From Asterias amurensis (lineage: Eukaryota > Echinodermata > Asteroidea > Forcipulatida > Asteriidae), in the NCBI RefSeq assembly GCF_032118995.1, contig NC_092657.1:5844391-5908390 (forward strand): 64,000 bases of DNA, in the 5' to 3' direction. Below the pieces are notes generated by a model. The model was not told where the DNA came from and ran no database searches. It saw only the letters and a program-made list of their open reading frames with translations. Both the position numbers and the translations under genes were made by a program. Shown piece by piece: positions 41,292 to 52,064 of the stretch; positions within the stretch are counted from its first letter, which is position 1; each line of letters opens with the position of its first letter.

Positions 41292-44200
41292 CTGTTAAAG
41301 AGAATACAAAAAGGAGACAGTTATTATTTGTGTATTCTCAAATGCAAAATAAGTGAAGTTGTCTTCCACTCTTTGAAGTTTGCATCTGTCCTGGAGTGAA
41401 CGTCCCCTCTAAACGACTGAAATAGCCACCACTTTTTTAAAGAGCCAAATGAGGGACAACTCGAAATGTAAAGAGTGGTGTTTTTCACTCTTTTACATTT
41501 AGAGAGTATGTGCGATGGTTTATCTGTAGGTGGCACACAACTTTCAGCCAATACCTTTCACGTGTGCACGTTTCATCAAAGGGTGGTGGTCAGTGACGTC
41601 ACGGGCATGTTAGTGATTCCTGACGCAATCCACCTCAAGTGACCTTTCGCTCGGCCCCAGGGATGGGCCAATCACCTTGCACAGATTCTTGTCAGGGAAG
41701 TACGTCATGTATGCAGTGCATAGAAATATGGCGCAGTGTGAGTGTGATGCATGATGGGACTGCGCATTATTAAACCAATGAGCGTGCATGATCTATTAGC
41801 CAATCCCAACACCTTTACCAATTACCAATAGTGTCCACTGTCTTTAATAATTACCACCTGACTTCAAGACTACTTTCTTACCCGGCACTCGCCCTCGCAT
41901 GACGCCTTCGGTGTAGTCTCATCAGGAGCTTCACACGAGTTGCTTAAACCATTAGTTGACGTGTACTCACATTCATAACACCGTACAGATGACGTAAGGC
42001 CTATGTATGATTAATAATAGTATAGGATTTGAGGCATTGCATGGTGATGAATCAATATATATATATATATATATATATAGTTTGCGGTAACACCATGTGT
42101 GTATCTACTTGCCAAGTAGAGTTTGTTCTTAGAGATCTGTCTTTCTTTACACTTCTACTGCAGAGATATAGATTGTTCGGGTGTTCGGGGACTTATAGAT
42201 TGTTCGGGTGTTCGGGGGACTTATAGATTGTTCGGGTGTTCGGGGGACTTATAGATTGTTCGGGTGTTCGGGGGACTTATAGATTGTTCGGGTGTTCAGG
42301 GGACTTATAGATTGTTCGGGTGTTCGGGGGACTTATAGATTGTTCGGGTGTTCGGGGACTTATAGATTGTTCGGGTGTTCGGGGGACTTATAGATTGTTC
42401 GGGTGTTCGGGGGACTTATAGATTGTTCGGGTGTTCGGGGGACTTATAGATTGTTCGGGTGTTCGGGGACTTATAGATTGTTCGGGTGTTCGGGGACTTA
42501 TAGATTGTTCGGGTGTTCGGGGGACTTAAGCCCACTTCTCTCTTACCTCTTCAGTCTCCTGACGATTACTAGAGCTAGCTAGTCAAAACGTTGGGACCAA
42601 TTCAAGAACCGACTCCGCGGTAGTGCAGTTAATTACGATCCCACAAGCTAAAGTAGTAGTCCCAGCCTATTTTCTATACCATTCGCCCGGGTAATAGCTA
42701 AACAGCAGGACAGTTCTTTTCAGAAATGAGAAGTCTCCCAAACACCCGAACAATCTACTCCGCGGTAGTAGTAGAAAGATCTAAGAAACAACTCTACCTG
42801 ACAAATAGATACACCTGGTGTTACAGCAAACCAAACTATATATATATATATATTAATAATGATGATGTTTGATGAGAATTTGAGACATTGCATGTTGAGG
42901 TATCAACGTATGTTTGTGATAATATCATGACCCCAAATCTGCGAAAAGGCACTGGACACGTTTGGGTAAAAGACCAGGGGTTGATTTCACAATTGTGTTC
43001 TTTCCTTTCATTCTGCTCTCTTGCAAATTCGCTGACCAGTTTGAGCCCAAATTTTCACAGGTTTGTTATTTGATGCATTACGTTTGGGACACACTGCAAG
43101 TGACAAAACTACTACTCTTTGACAAAATTACAAAAAGTGTCCATGCCTTCAATATCCTGATGTATTAAAGCCATTATACACTTTCGGTACAGAAAAAAAA
43201 AGTTCACAGATTTACAAACAATTTACAGGGTTTACAGAAGGTAATGGTCTCTTGAAATATTGTTCCATGAAATGCTTTACTTTTGAGAAAACGGTAAAAC
43301 AATATCAATTCTCGATAGCGAGAATTACGGATTTATAGTCAACACATGTCATGACACGGCGAAACGCGCGGAAACAAGGGTGGGTTTTCCCGTTATTTTC
43401 TCCCGACTCCGATGACCGGTTGAGCCCAAATTTTCACAGGTTTGTTATTTTATATATAAGTTGTGATACACGAAGTGTGGGACTTGAACAATACTGTTTA
43501 CCGAAAGTGTATAATGGCTTTAACAATAACAACAATAAAGAATATTTATAGGGCGCCAAAATCCACCAAAATGAGGTGCTCAAGGCGCACAGGGGGTGGG
43601 GGGGGGGGGGGCACACACAGCAAGGAAAATAAGGCAACTAGACCAATCACATAGGCGAGGTTAAATATTGCGGATTTGATGAGGTATTCGTTTCCAGAGT
43701 GTGGGTCCAGCATGGAAAAAATGACCTATCGCCCCATGACTTGCTACTGTATTAAAGGGAACGTACACGTTTGGTTATTACTCAAAGCCAATTGTAACTT
43801 AAAAACTGACTTGTTAACGAGCATATTGGGGAGCTGTTGGTAGTGTAAAACATTGTGAGAAACGACTTCCTCTGAAGTAACGTAGTTTTTGAGCAAGAGG
43901 TAATTTCTTACTAAACTAATAAAAGACTTCTTGCCAGAAGTCTTTTATTTCTATCTGAAAGCACACAAATTCGTCCAACAAGGGGTATTTTTTCTTTCAT
44001 CATTTTCTCGCAACGTCGATGACCGATTGAGCCCAAATTTTCACAGGCTTGTTGTTTTACGCTTAAGATGGGATACACCAAGTGAGGACACTAGTCTTTA
44101 ACAATATTACCAAACACCTTCCCTTTAATGCCAAGGAAACCGGATATAAACATCAGTCTGATGAGTTAGCTCGGGACCGACGTTACTTCATAATTATTAT

Positions 44201-44514
44201 TTCCTCCTTGGTTCTGTGAGCTATAATATGCGGGGGTGAGAGTGAGAAGTCTGGGGTCTGGAACGGTATGTTGAAATAATGTCATTTCTACTGTGTGGTA
44301 ACACATGTGGGGTTATAAATTCCAAGGAGCTTTTAGAAACAGTATCCAAAGCACTAGAGAAGTAGACCAATTAGCAGTTTTTTTAATTATTATTTCTTCA
44401 GCAGGCCGACATAAGAAAAGTCTGAATTCAGTCAAAGTCTGAACGATCTTATCCCTGATTAGAATACTCACCTACAAGACCTAAGACTAGCAAAGCGTAC
44501 ATTAGTCCTTTCAT
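41082..44514 (-). CDS. Ly6/uPAR-domain GPI-anchored protein, gene B
   Basis: Coding exons on the minus strand: 44514-44472, 42000-41882, 41291-41082 (stop TAA); 372 nt, 123 aa, same phases as gene A. Signal peptide from MKGLMYALLVLGLVG. The 12 LU cysteines are at 22, 25, 37, 49, 53, 70, 75, 80, 89, 92, 93, 98. There is an unusual 13th Cys at 102, in NSACSV where A and C have (N/G)(S/G)AGSV, at the presumed GPI cleavage region. Loop residues between Cys70 and Cys98 differ strongly from A and C while the tail is nearly unchanged. Inferred surface GPI protein, ligand unknown. Confidence 0.9.
41882..42000 (-). CDS. Gene B exon 2
   Basis: LTSSVRCYECEYTSTNG to SCEGECR; donor GTAAGA; 119 nt as in gene A. 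Confidence 0.9.
42045..42080. repeat. (TA)n microsatellite split by an inserted element
   Basis: ATATATATATATATATATAT here and again at 42837-42855 on the far side of the inserted element. Confidence 0.75.
42077..42838. mobile_element. TIR element carrying a 27-28-bp minisatellite
   Basis: ATAGTTTGCGGTAACACCAT and TGGTGTTACAGCAAACCAAACTAT are the ends; inverted similarity covers about 80 bases (TATCTACTTGCCAAGTAGAG / CTACCTGACAAATAGATA). Target looks like TA. It lies in gene B intron 1. A single inverted minisatellite unit (AACACCCGAACAATCT) sits near the right end. No ORF. Confidence 0.85.
42165..42528. repeat. Minisatellite, about 13 units
   Basis: Unit GACTTATAGATTGTTCGGGT + GTTCGGGG, 27 or 28 bases depending on the G run. 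Units are almost identical, so the array looks young or recently homogenised. Confidence 0.95.
42935..43160. repeat. Decayed GTTTGG-type MITE, gene B intron 1
   Basis: AGGCACTGGACACGTTTGGG, CAAATTTTCACAGGTTTGTT (approximate) and AAAAAGTGTCCATGCC mark the two ends and middle. Confidence 0.6.
43165..43523. mobile_element. AGCCATTGGAC-family MITE, copy 4
   Basis: TTAA at both ends; ends AGCCATTATACACTTTCGG and CCGAAAGTGTATAATGGCT are perfect inverted repeats. Confidence 0.9.
43752..44128. mobile_element. GTTTGG-subfamily MITE, gene B intron 1
   Basis: TTAA|AGGGAACGTACACGTTTGG to CCAAACACCTTCCCT|TTAA. The central hairpin is AAAGACTTCTTGCCAGAAGT + CTTT. Confidence 0.85.
44472..44514 (-). CDS. 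Gene B exon 1, signal peptide
   Basis: MKGLMYALLVLGLV plus one base; donor GTGAGT. Confidence 0.88.
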
Positions 44515-44617
44515 CTTGATATTTTGACGTTCACTTTCGATCAATCTTAAAGTATTGTCCGAGGAGAGAAGATCACAGAGAAAAAGTCTGTTAAAACTTA
44601 TGAGTTATAATAAAGAG

Positions 44618-45000
44618 TTAAAGGCAGTGGACACTATTGGTAATCACTCAATATAATTATCATTATAAAACCTTTCTTGATTACGAGTGAAGGGGAGATC
44701 GATGGTATGAAACATTGTGAGAAACAGCTCGACCCTCTGAAGTTGAGTAGTTTTCGAGAAAGAAGTAATTTTTCACGAATTTGATTTCGAGACCTCAAGT
44801 TTGGAATTTGAGGGTCTCGAAATCAAACATCTGAAAGCACACAACTCCGTGTGACAAGGGTGTTTTATCTTTCATTATTATCTCGAAACTTCGATGACCG
44901 ATTGAGCTTAAATTTTCACAGGTTTGTTATGCATATGTTGAGATACACCAAGTGAGAAGATTGGTCTTTGACAATTACCAATAGTGTCCACTGTCTTTAA
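44618..45000. mobile_element. GGCAGTGGAC-family MITE upstream of gene B exon 1
   Basis: TTAA at both ends; lies within the presumed 5' UTR intron of gene B. Confidence 0.85.
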
Positions 45001-45189
45001 AACTTATGAGTCACTCTTTAAGAGTTAAAGGTACACTCTAAAGGCCTGTTCACACTAAAGTCATTTCCCGGAAAATTCCCGGGAACTTTTGGTCGATCTT
45101 TTCACACCACAAAAAAAAAACTCCCGGGTATTTCCAGGGACAGAGGCAATCTGATAGGGGTTGGGCACGCGGGGTTTTAAGATCGCGCT

Positions 45190-45640
45190 CTTTCAGTGTG
45201 TATAAGGGAAGGTGCACTGTTTGGTCACTTGGTGTATCCCAACATAAGCATAAAATAACAAGCCTGTGAAAATTTGAGCTAAGTCGGTCATCGACGTTGC
45301 GAAAAAAATTACAAGAGATAAAAAGCACCCTTGTTTGACGAATTTGTGTACTTTCAGATAGGAACAATAGACTTCTGGCAATGAGTTTTTTATAGTGAGA
45401 AATTCGAGCCTCTTTCGCAAAATCATATGCTATTTCAGAGGGAGCCGTTTCTCACAATGTTTTATTGAAGGCACGGGACACTATTGGTAATTATTATTAA
45501 AAATAATTGTTAGCATACAAAAATTACTTGGGTAAGAGCTGTTGATGGTAAAATCGTTTTAAGAAACCTTTTGAAGTAAAAAGTAGTTTTTGAGCCATAG
45601 CTAATTTCTCACTAGCAGGCCGGTCTTTCTCGGAGTTTTA
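45190..45640. repeat. Two decayed MITE pieces
   Basis: 45190-45470 (TGTTTGGTCACTTGGTGTAT, GGGAGCCGTTTCTCACAATG) and 45470-45630 (GGCACGGGACACTATTGGTA). Both are truncated. Confidence 0.6.
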
Positions 45641-45689
45641 TAATTCTCGTTTATTTACTCAGCGCCTTGAGTACCAGCCGTGTAGTTCA

Positions 45690-45848
45690 CAAAACTCTTC
45701 CTAACTCAAGACTAATCTTAGGACTTAGTCCCATCTTAGTCCCAACCCTGCACTGTAGCATGCAGACCTTAAGATTAATCCTAAGTTAAGACGAGTTACT
45801 CGTCCTAACTCGAGATAAGACGAGTCCTAACTGTTTGTTAAATCGAGG
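45690..45848. repeat. CCTAACT/AGTTAGG palindromic repeat
   Basis: AGACTAATCTTAGGACTTAG and AAGATTAATCCTAAGTTAAG are inverted halves; same family as the block at 28440-28700. Confidence 0.65.
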
Positions 45849-45936
45849 TCTATTTACCCCTCACCCATTACCCACAGCATAGTGATCAAACAAAAACCCT
45901 CTGGATGAATGATAATCAATATAAAACAAAACTCAC

Positions 45937-46150
45937 CTGATAATGGCCTATACGAAATGTAGGGAAGTATTCCGAAGCTTTGCAAAATGAAAATAATTGT
46001 TGCAACCCTTCCCCCTAATAATACATTTCCTTCTAACTGTGCCATGGGTCCGGCAGCTCGCTCTCGGTTTGTGACGTCAGCCCCAAGAGGTGACTTCTGA
46101 ACTCACCCAGGTGATGAATCACAGGCCTTGTAAAATTTACATGAGGCCTA
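45937..46150 (-). promoter_or_regulatory. Gene B noncoding first exon and promoter with CRE
   Basis: Donor ATCAG|GTGAGT at 45937, conserved in position with 37954 in gene A. TGACGTCA at 46072-46079 lies in the shared block (CACAGGCCTTGTAAAATTTA at about 46120). Confidence 0.5.
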
Positions 46151-46577
46151 CAAACGAAAACATGTTTGGCGCCGTCCTTTAACAAAAAAAAAAGGAAGAG
46201 AGAGATTTCCCCCTTCTTTTTCAGAAATGGCTGCCAAGCCCATATTTCGAGTTGCAATGCCAAGGTCAAGATAAAGCGGGGGCGGGGGAGGGGGGTGGGG
46301 GAGCTATAGATGTTTATTACGGTGTGGCCATCTTGATTTTACTCCATTCCAACTCATTAGGCTGGACGAAATAATAGTCTGGTGCCATTTTTTTGCGCAA
46401 TGAATGTTAGCATTCATCACTGTTTTTGGAAACAGGGAACATGACCAAGATGGTGACAGCGTGATCAAAGGTCTATTGACGACCGTTGGGCAATAATTGG
46501 CCTATTTACCCAGGATTGAATGCGTACTATCTTAATGTAAACAAGTGAAAATAAGCGTGTTTTTTCCTTCTTTTTCT

Positions 46578-46628
46578 GGGGGGGGGGGGGGGGGGTGGGG
46601 GTGGCGGGGGGGGGGAGGGGGCGGGGAT
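46578..46628. repeat. Poly(G) low-complexity tract
   Basis: Long G runs broken by single T, C or A. The Pro-rich minus-strand ORF here is an artefact. Confidence 0.85.
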
Positions 46629-47027
46629 GTTGGTCTGTGCTTATAGGGAGGGGATTTTTAGAGATTTTTTGAGATATGTTGGCCACTACAGAAGTGCACT
46701 TGGTTTGGGTGTCTACAAACAACTTTACCAAAACCAAATAGTGCCATCTCAGAGTAGTTTGTCCATCATTCCTCAATTAAAGAGGTTTATGCGATTTCAC
46801 TTGCGGACGGGATAACGTGGGAGAAGAGGGGAGGGGGACGGATATTAAACAATTTTATGACTAATATTGATCTGAATTTTACTCATTATAATATCACACT
46901 GGAATCAAAGAGTCAAATGCAGTCGCAGTACATTTATTTCGTCAGATTTTAAGATAAACCGAAACATTTTTCATCAGCGACTGCATAATTTTGTTTGTCA
47001 ATAGTAGAAACCCTTGGGGACCTATGA

Positions 47028-47145
47028 GACGCTAGGTGGCAGCAGACTTACCAGGTAAAATCCATTGTTCTCTCTAATGTGCGCATGTTCAGAACTATAC
47101 GTAAAATGTTAGAGTTTAACCTGGTAAAGTCAGCTGCGGCAATGG
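47028..47145. mobile_element. Decayed CTAGGTGGCAGCAGAC MITE
   Basis: ACGCTAGGTGGCAGCAGACT + TACCAGGTAAA at the left and TTTAACCTGGTAAAGTCAGC at the right. A cleaner copy is at 50727-50842; a single end is at 27466-27502. Confidence 0.6.
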
Positions 47146-47146
47146 C

Positions 47147-47340
47147 CAAGTTTCGTAGAGCTGCTTCAGGACAAAAAACAGCTTAGCACAACAAAGTTTT
47201 GCTTACCCGAATTAGGTAACCAGCAAACTATCATATCACATGTCTATTTGTGATTGGTATTCTGCTAATTTCTGATTAGCAGACAATTTTTTGTTAAGCT
47301 ATGTTTTGCCGCTTAGGCAACTATATATAATTGGGCCCAG
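47147..47340. mobile_element. GGGCCCAATTTCAT-type MITE
   Basis: TTTCGTAGAGCTGCTT near the left and ATAATTGGGCCC at the right, with inner AACAGCTTAGCA / TGTTAAGCTATG arms. Confidence 0.55.
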
Positions 47341-47396
47341 GCGCACCAAAGTTTCCCATTTAATTGTATAAAATAAGTACAGTACAAAATATAACC

Positions 47397-47710
47397 TTAA
47401 AGGCAGTGGGCACTATTGGTATTTTACTCAACAATAATTATTAGCATAACACCTTACTTGGCAACGAGTATTGACATTGTTTTTGAGAACAAAGTAATTT
47501 TACACAAATTTGATTTCGAGACCTCAGATTTAGAACAAATCAACCATCTAAACGAACACAACTTCGTGTGACAAGGGTGTTTTTTTTCTAACATTATCAT
47601 CTCGCAACTCCGACTACCAATTGAGCTCAAATTTTCTCAGGTTTGTTATTTTATGCATATGATGAGATACACCAAGTTCGACAATTACCAATAGTGTCCA
47701 GTGTCCATAA
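47397..47710. repeat. GGCAGTGGAC-family MITE with internal deletions
   Basis: TTAA|AGGCAGTGGGCACTATTGG at the left; ends ACCAATAGTGTCCAGTGTC without a clean TTAA. Confidence 0.75.
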
Positions 47711-48747
47711 GCGGACATTCAACAAGACATATTTAAAAGAATTAAAAAAGTTAAGGCACATTTCAAATAAAATAATATTATATGTGATTTTTCCCGGCTA
47801 AAATGTTAAAAAGCGAGACAACCTTTTGTGAAACTTCCTTTGAACTTAAATGGCTTCCTACACTTTGACTGTATGTATAGGCGTTTCTGGGTTTTTTAAA
47901 AGTAAGAATTAACTATAAGTAAACTTGCGCGATCAACCATGTATTATAGTTATCCTTTGAGGCAGTTGGGGCTTAGAGAAAAGACGGTGTAGTATCGACG
48001 TTTCGAGCTGTATACTTGTCTTCATGTTGTGCCTGCAAGTTTACTATTATTTAGAGTTTATTCTTGTCCTTCACACCACGCAAAGCTTCAAACACCACTT
48101 GTTTTGTTTTCTTTCTTTCTTAGCAAATATTGTGATATTTTCTATTACTTTGTTATTTTGATAGTATTGCATAATAATTTTGAAAACAAAATAAAATGTT
48201 ATTGGGTGCATTGAAATGTGATCAAATGCACATCAAACACAAAGAATAAAGATGAAAGCACATCAGCGGTTTCAAATATTGAAGAGTAAAGGAGAAGAAG
48301 AAACAAACAAAAAATCGAGAAAAAAGAAAAGATATCTTCTTTAAGAGCAACTATTTACAAAACAAGTAATCAACAACTATTTCAAAAACGATTCAAAAAT
48401 ATCAGCTTCATACAGAACGCTATTCACATTTAAGCTCACTGTTTGTGTCATTTTTTTTTTTAAATCTTATTTTGAGATGGTCTTTCAATAAGAAAATTTC
48501 ACCGAATAAGCTGAAAAATGTGTGAAAGCGTTCCTCAGCTGTTCAACTAATTTAAGTCATACATTATTATCATCAATAAAATCAAAATCATAGATTTAAC
48601 GGGCACAGTTAAAATTTATACAACAAAAGAACGTGCAGCCATGACGTCACAAAATAGTCATCGCGGTTAACTAGTGCCCATTAAACCCAAAACTGTTTGA
48701 TTTTCAATTTGATGTGATTTTGTAAAATTAATAATCTCAAAAAAAAT

Positions 48748-48965
48748 CTCCTGCTGTGGCATCAATGGAGTCAAGTCCATAATTGACTGTTAAGCACAGA
48801 ACCACGGGTTACCAGTCTAAATACAGTGCAAACTCTGCTTGAGACTTGTTCCCTGTTTGTTGTTGTCAAATATTAAATTCCTGATGTTAAATTTGCATAG
48901 AGAATGAAAGAATATCAATTTTGGTTTTACCCTTATGTGTGTTTAGCACTGTCAGTACTTTCCCG
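48748..48965. repeat. 3' flank of gene C paralogous to that of gene A
   Basis: TCTCCTGCTGTGGCATCAAT, TACCAGTCTAAATACAGTGC and GTTAAATTTGCATAGAGAAT align in order with 32365-32575, showing the duplication unit extended beyond the genes. Confidence 0.7.
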
Positions 48966-48984
48966 AGTGTTGTGTAGAAACAAG

Positions 48985-49290
48985 AACAGCTATATTTTGA
49001 TAGATGTTTAATTTGCATCGAGGATAAAGAATATTAATTTTTTAGTTTTTACCTATACACCGATGTGTGTTGCACTGATAAAAATATCACATGCATAGTA
49101 CTCGGGTGGGATTCGAACCCAAGACCCTTGCAATTCTAGAGCAGTAGTCTAGTTGGTAAGACGTTGCTCTAGAAATGCAAGAGTCGAGGGTTCGAATCTT
49201 ATCCGAGTAATAAACCTGTGGTATTTTTGTTCACAAGTACTGAGTATACAGTGCTAAAACACACATCGGTGTATGGGTAAAAAACAAAAA
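48985..49290. mobile_element. Foldback element with two opposed tRNA-like arms
   Basis: CTCGGGTGGGATTCGAACCC (49101) is answered by GAGGGTTCGAATCTTATCCG (49187). TTGCAATTCTAGAGCAGTAG faces GCTCTAGAAATGCAAGAGTC, and the outer arms hold ACACCGATGTGTG / CACACATCGGTGT. Neither arm is a full tRNA. Confidence 0.75.
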
Positions 49291-49392
49291 ATTAATATAT
49301 TTGTGTTACCCGGGAATCCAAAAACAAAATTGATATTATTTTCCCTGCTTAATCAGCTCTTTATGGTGACGTCCATTGTTACGGTAGCCAAT

Positions 49393-49599
49393 TTATTTGG
49401 ACAGCCCCCAGACGGTGGCGATCAGGCTGACCATAGCAACGAGGTTAAAGGTCACAGAGCCTGCGCCGTTGCACAGATCGGTGTCGCAGCATGTAGAGCA
49501 AGTCTTGGCACCGCCCGCTTCGACGCAGTCACTCGCAATGCACGCAGAAGTACACGTACGTGTGATGGTTACGAGGCTACCAACCTCACCGTAAGTTTT
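49393..49599 (-). CDS. Gene C exon 3 and GPI signal
   Basis: KTYGEVGSLVTITRTC, then STCCDTDLCNGAGSVTF and hydrophobic tail; TAA stop; acceptor TTCACAG. Confidence 0.9.
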   Translation of the reverse strand, partial: KTYGEVGSLVTITRTCTSACIASDCVEAGGAKTCSTCCDTDLCNGAGSVTFNLVAMVSLIATVWGLSK

Positions 49600-52064
49600 C
49601 TGTGAAAGAGCGAAACAAAAATAAGAATAATGTAAGACTCTGTGGACACCTTTGGTAATTTGTAAAAGACCAGTATTCTCATTTTGTGTATCCACTAACA
49701 GTGGGTGTGTGCGTTCGATTAGCTTCCCTGTGTCGACCCCGCGGTGCTCGCTCGGGTGAGCCCCTGGCAAGAGCTAACGAACGACCACTCACCGCTCTCG
49801 TAGTGACGGCATGCACCACGGGCCAGCCCCAAAGAGCATGGAGGTAGAAATAGTGAAATAGTTTCTACCTCCATGGCCGAAACCTTGTACTATTGGGGTA
49901 CTATGGGGACTGCATAATGAGACCGTGTGCTAGTGTGCTAATAGGATCAAGCAGCAGGTTGTGCATGGACTCACACGTTCTCTCCACACAATGATTGACA
50001 TGATCTAGGACTCATCTGCAGTCAACCATGGGGTTAGCACCCTTGTTTACATTACTGAAACCAATACCGGGCTTTTCTATCCTAAGATGTAAGGGATAGT
50101 GCAAAGTCGCTAATAACCTCCAGCGTGACATTAGACTGGGCTCGTTTTCCTAATGGACTCACTCCGCAAGCAGGCCACTTTGGGCTGACCCGGTTGAGCC
50201 ACTAGAAGCTATTCGTACGCACCGGAGGCAGACCGGGGTCGACCCAGGGAAGCTAATCGAACGCACCAATTCCCTGGATGTCGCTTCCCAGGTTGTATAA
50301 TACAGCACTTATACAGATTGAATGACTTCTTTTCTTTGTTGAACTATGGTCGAACTGCCTTGAGTTCTATCCCATAATTGACTTCAATAGTTTTATCTGG
50401 CACTGGTCTTAAAGGTCCAAATGATTGAATTGGATTGGTTATTCATTGGATAAAAAATGTGCATTCTTTTGATGTATTAATCTTTTTATATCTCTGTTTG
50501 ATTGGTCCGAGGTGGCGTTTGTCTGCTGCACTCGTGGTCGTCTGCCCCCAGCGTGCATAAAGTGTTTGTATATCCATACTCATCTACTTGTACATGCATG
50601 TAGTCTTGTTTAAGGTGTATGCATGTACGTAGGATTTAAAGGCAAATCTCCGTGCAAGGTCAAATGTGCTTACGGAATGGGACTGACGTATGTCAAAGGC
50701 TGGTGTACCTGGCGTAGTAGACTTTAGAACGCTAGGTGGCAGCAGACTTACCAGCTAATTTCCATTGCTTACGTAGTACTGAGCATGTGCACTTTACAGA
50801 GAACAATACATTTACCTGGTGAGTCTGCTGCCACCTAGCGTCAACAAGTTCCCCATTGACGTGACACAGGCCCTTTTCGAAAACACGGCTTCGGCTTTGA
50901 AGACGGCTTCAGGTCTTCTAAAGCCCTGTGAGCACGTACACGCAAAGCACGCCCAAAGTGTCAAAACAGTCGCAGGACCAATCTAGCCCGAGCTGAATTT
51001 CGAGCCGAAGCCGTGGTTTCGAAAAGGGCCACAGAAAAATAAATCTTACCGAGCATTGGCCGTCGCAGGTCCTCTTGGTGGCAGATTCAGAAGGTGCCTC
51101 ACACGAGGAGTCTGACGTCAGCAAACTGCTGTATGTGCATTCATAACACTCACGGTTTGCCCCGAAGCAGCAGCCTGTATAAGACAGCAAACCATTGTTT
51201 TTTTTATCATTTACTTAAAGGCAGTGGACACTATTGGTAGTTGTCAAAGACTAGCATTTACACTTGGTGTATCTCAACATATGCACAAAATAACGAAGTG
51301 AAAATTTGAGCCCAATCGGTCATCGAAATTGCGAGATAATAATGAAAGAAAAATAACCCTTGTCACACGAAGCTGTGTGCGTTCAGATGGTTGATTTTGA
51401 GACCTCAAGTTCTAAATCTGATGTCTTGAAATCAAATTCGTGGAAAATTACTTCTTTCTCGAAAACTATGGCACTTCAGAGGGAGCAGTTTCTCACAATG
51501 TTTTATACCATCAACCTCTCCTCGTTACTCGTCACCAAGAAATGTTTTATGGCAATAATTATTTTGAGTAATTGCAAAGGTCGTGGGTACGAATCCCACC
51601 GAGTAATACGCCTGTTATTTTGTTCACAGATTACTTGGGAAAATAGTTTACAGGGCTAACACACAGCGGTGTATATTGGGTGAAACCAATATGAATGTGT
51701 TTTTTAGTCCCCGATACAAATTTAACATCTATTAGTGTTACATTTTGTGATGAAAACAAAATATACTAAGGTGGTTTTCAAATCAGGTTCAATACTTTAG
51801 AAAGGGATTCAGTTTACTTAAAGTAGGGCTTGAAATTTGTTTCGCATTGGAGCGGGATTTGAACCAACGACCTGGTTTAATAGAAACACAGCAAAAGTCA
51901 TAGTGTCAGAAGTTAGTTTGTACATGACTTGGGGGGGGGGGGGGGGAGAACCTCCGGGAAACAGAATCTCATGTCAAACAAGCTTGACGATTGAAACTTC
52001 CCACTTGGTTTTTCTACTCACCTACAAGGCCCAAGATAAGCATGGCGTACATCGGTCCCTTCAT
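49393..52064 (-). CDS. Ly6/uPAR-domain GPI-anchored protein, gene C
   Basis: Coding exons on the minus strand: 52064-52022, 51174-51050, 49599-49393 (stop TAA); 375 nt, 124 aa, phases 1 and 0. Signal peptide from MKGPMYAMLILGLVG, followed by CC (16-17) near the likely cleavage point. LU cysteines at 24, 27, 39, 51, 55, 72, 76, 81, 90, 93, 94, 99 (CYEC ... STCCDTDLCN). GPI tail after GAGS ends WGLSK. Exon 2 is two codons longer than in A and B. Most 5' of the three genes in transcription order. Inferred surface GPI protein; function unknown. Confidence 0.9.
49708..50268. mobile_element. TIR element, GTGCGTTCGATTAGCTTCCC ends, gene C intron 2
   Basis: GTGCGTTCGATTAGCTTCCC and GGGAAGCTAATCGAACGCAC are perfect inverted ends, continuing into GTCGACCCCG / CGGGGTCGAC. 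An internal hairpin (GGAGGTAGAAATA...TATTTCTACC-type) is at about 49839-49874. A partial copy is at 52172-52310. Confidence 0.85.
50727..50842. mobile_element. CTAGGTGGCAGCAGAC foldback MITE, gene C intron 2
   Basis: ACGCTAGGTGGCAGCAGACT and its complement (GTCTGCTGCCACCTAGCGT) are the ends. Confidence 0.85.
50868..51031. mobile_element. MITE, GGCCCTTTTCGAAAACACGG ends
   Basis: GCCCTTTTCGAAAACACGGC and GCCGTGGTTTCGAAAAGGGC, continuing into TTCGGCT / AGCCGAA. It ends about 19 bases from the donor of gene C exon 2. Confidence 0.85.
51050..51174 (-). CDS. Gene C exon 2
   Basis: CCFGANRECYECTYSS to TCDGQCS; donor GTAAGA only 19 bases from a MITE end. Confidence 0.88.
51215..51640. mobile_element. 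GGCAGTGGAC-family MITE with a tRNA-like piece at its right end
   Basis: TTAA|AGGCAGTGGACACTATTGG to TTTTGAGTAATT (51573), where GCAAAGGTCGTGGGTACGAA + TCCC (B-box-like) replaces the right TIR. Confidence 0.75.
52022..52064 (-). CDS. Gene C exon 1, signal peptide
   Basis: MKGPMYAMLILGLV plus one base; donor GTGAGT. The conserved ATTGATCG 5' UTR segment continues to 52095, after a good CTTACAG acceptor. Confidence 0.88.

Noticed and set aside
46465-46776. Pro-rich minus-strand ORF
   Set aside because: Caused by the poly(G) tract at 46578-46628.
49273-49605. Plus-strand 110-aa ORF over gene C exon 3
   Set aside because: Shadow of the conserved minus-strand Ly6 exon.
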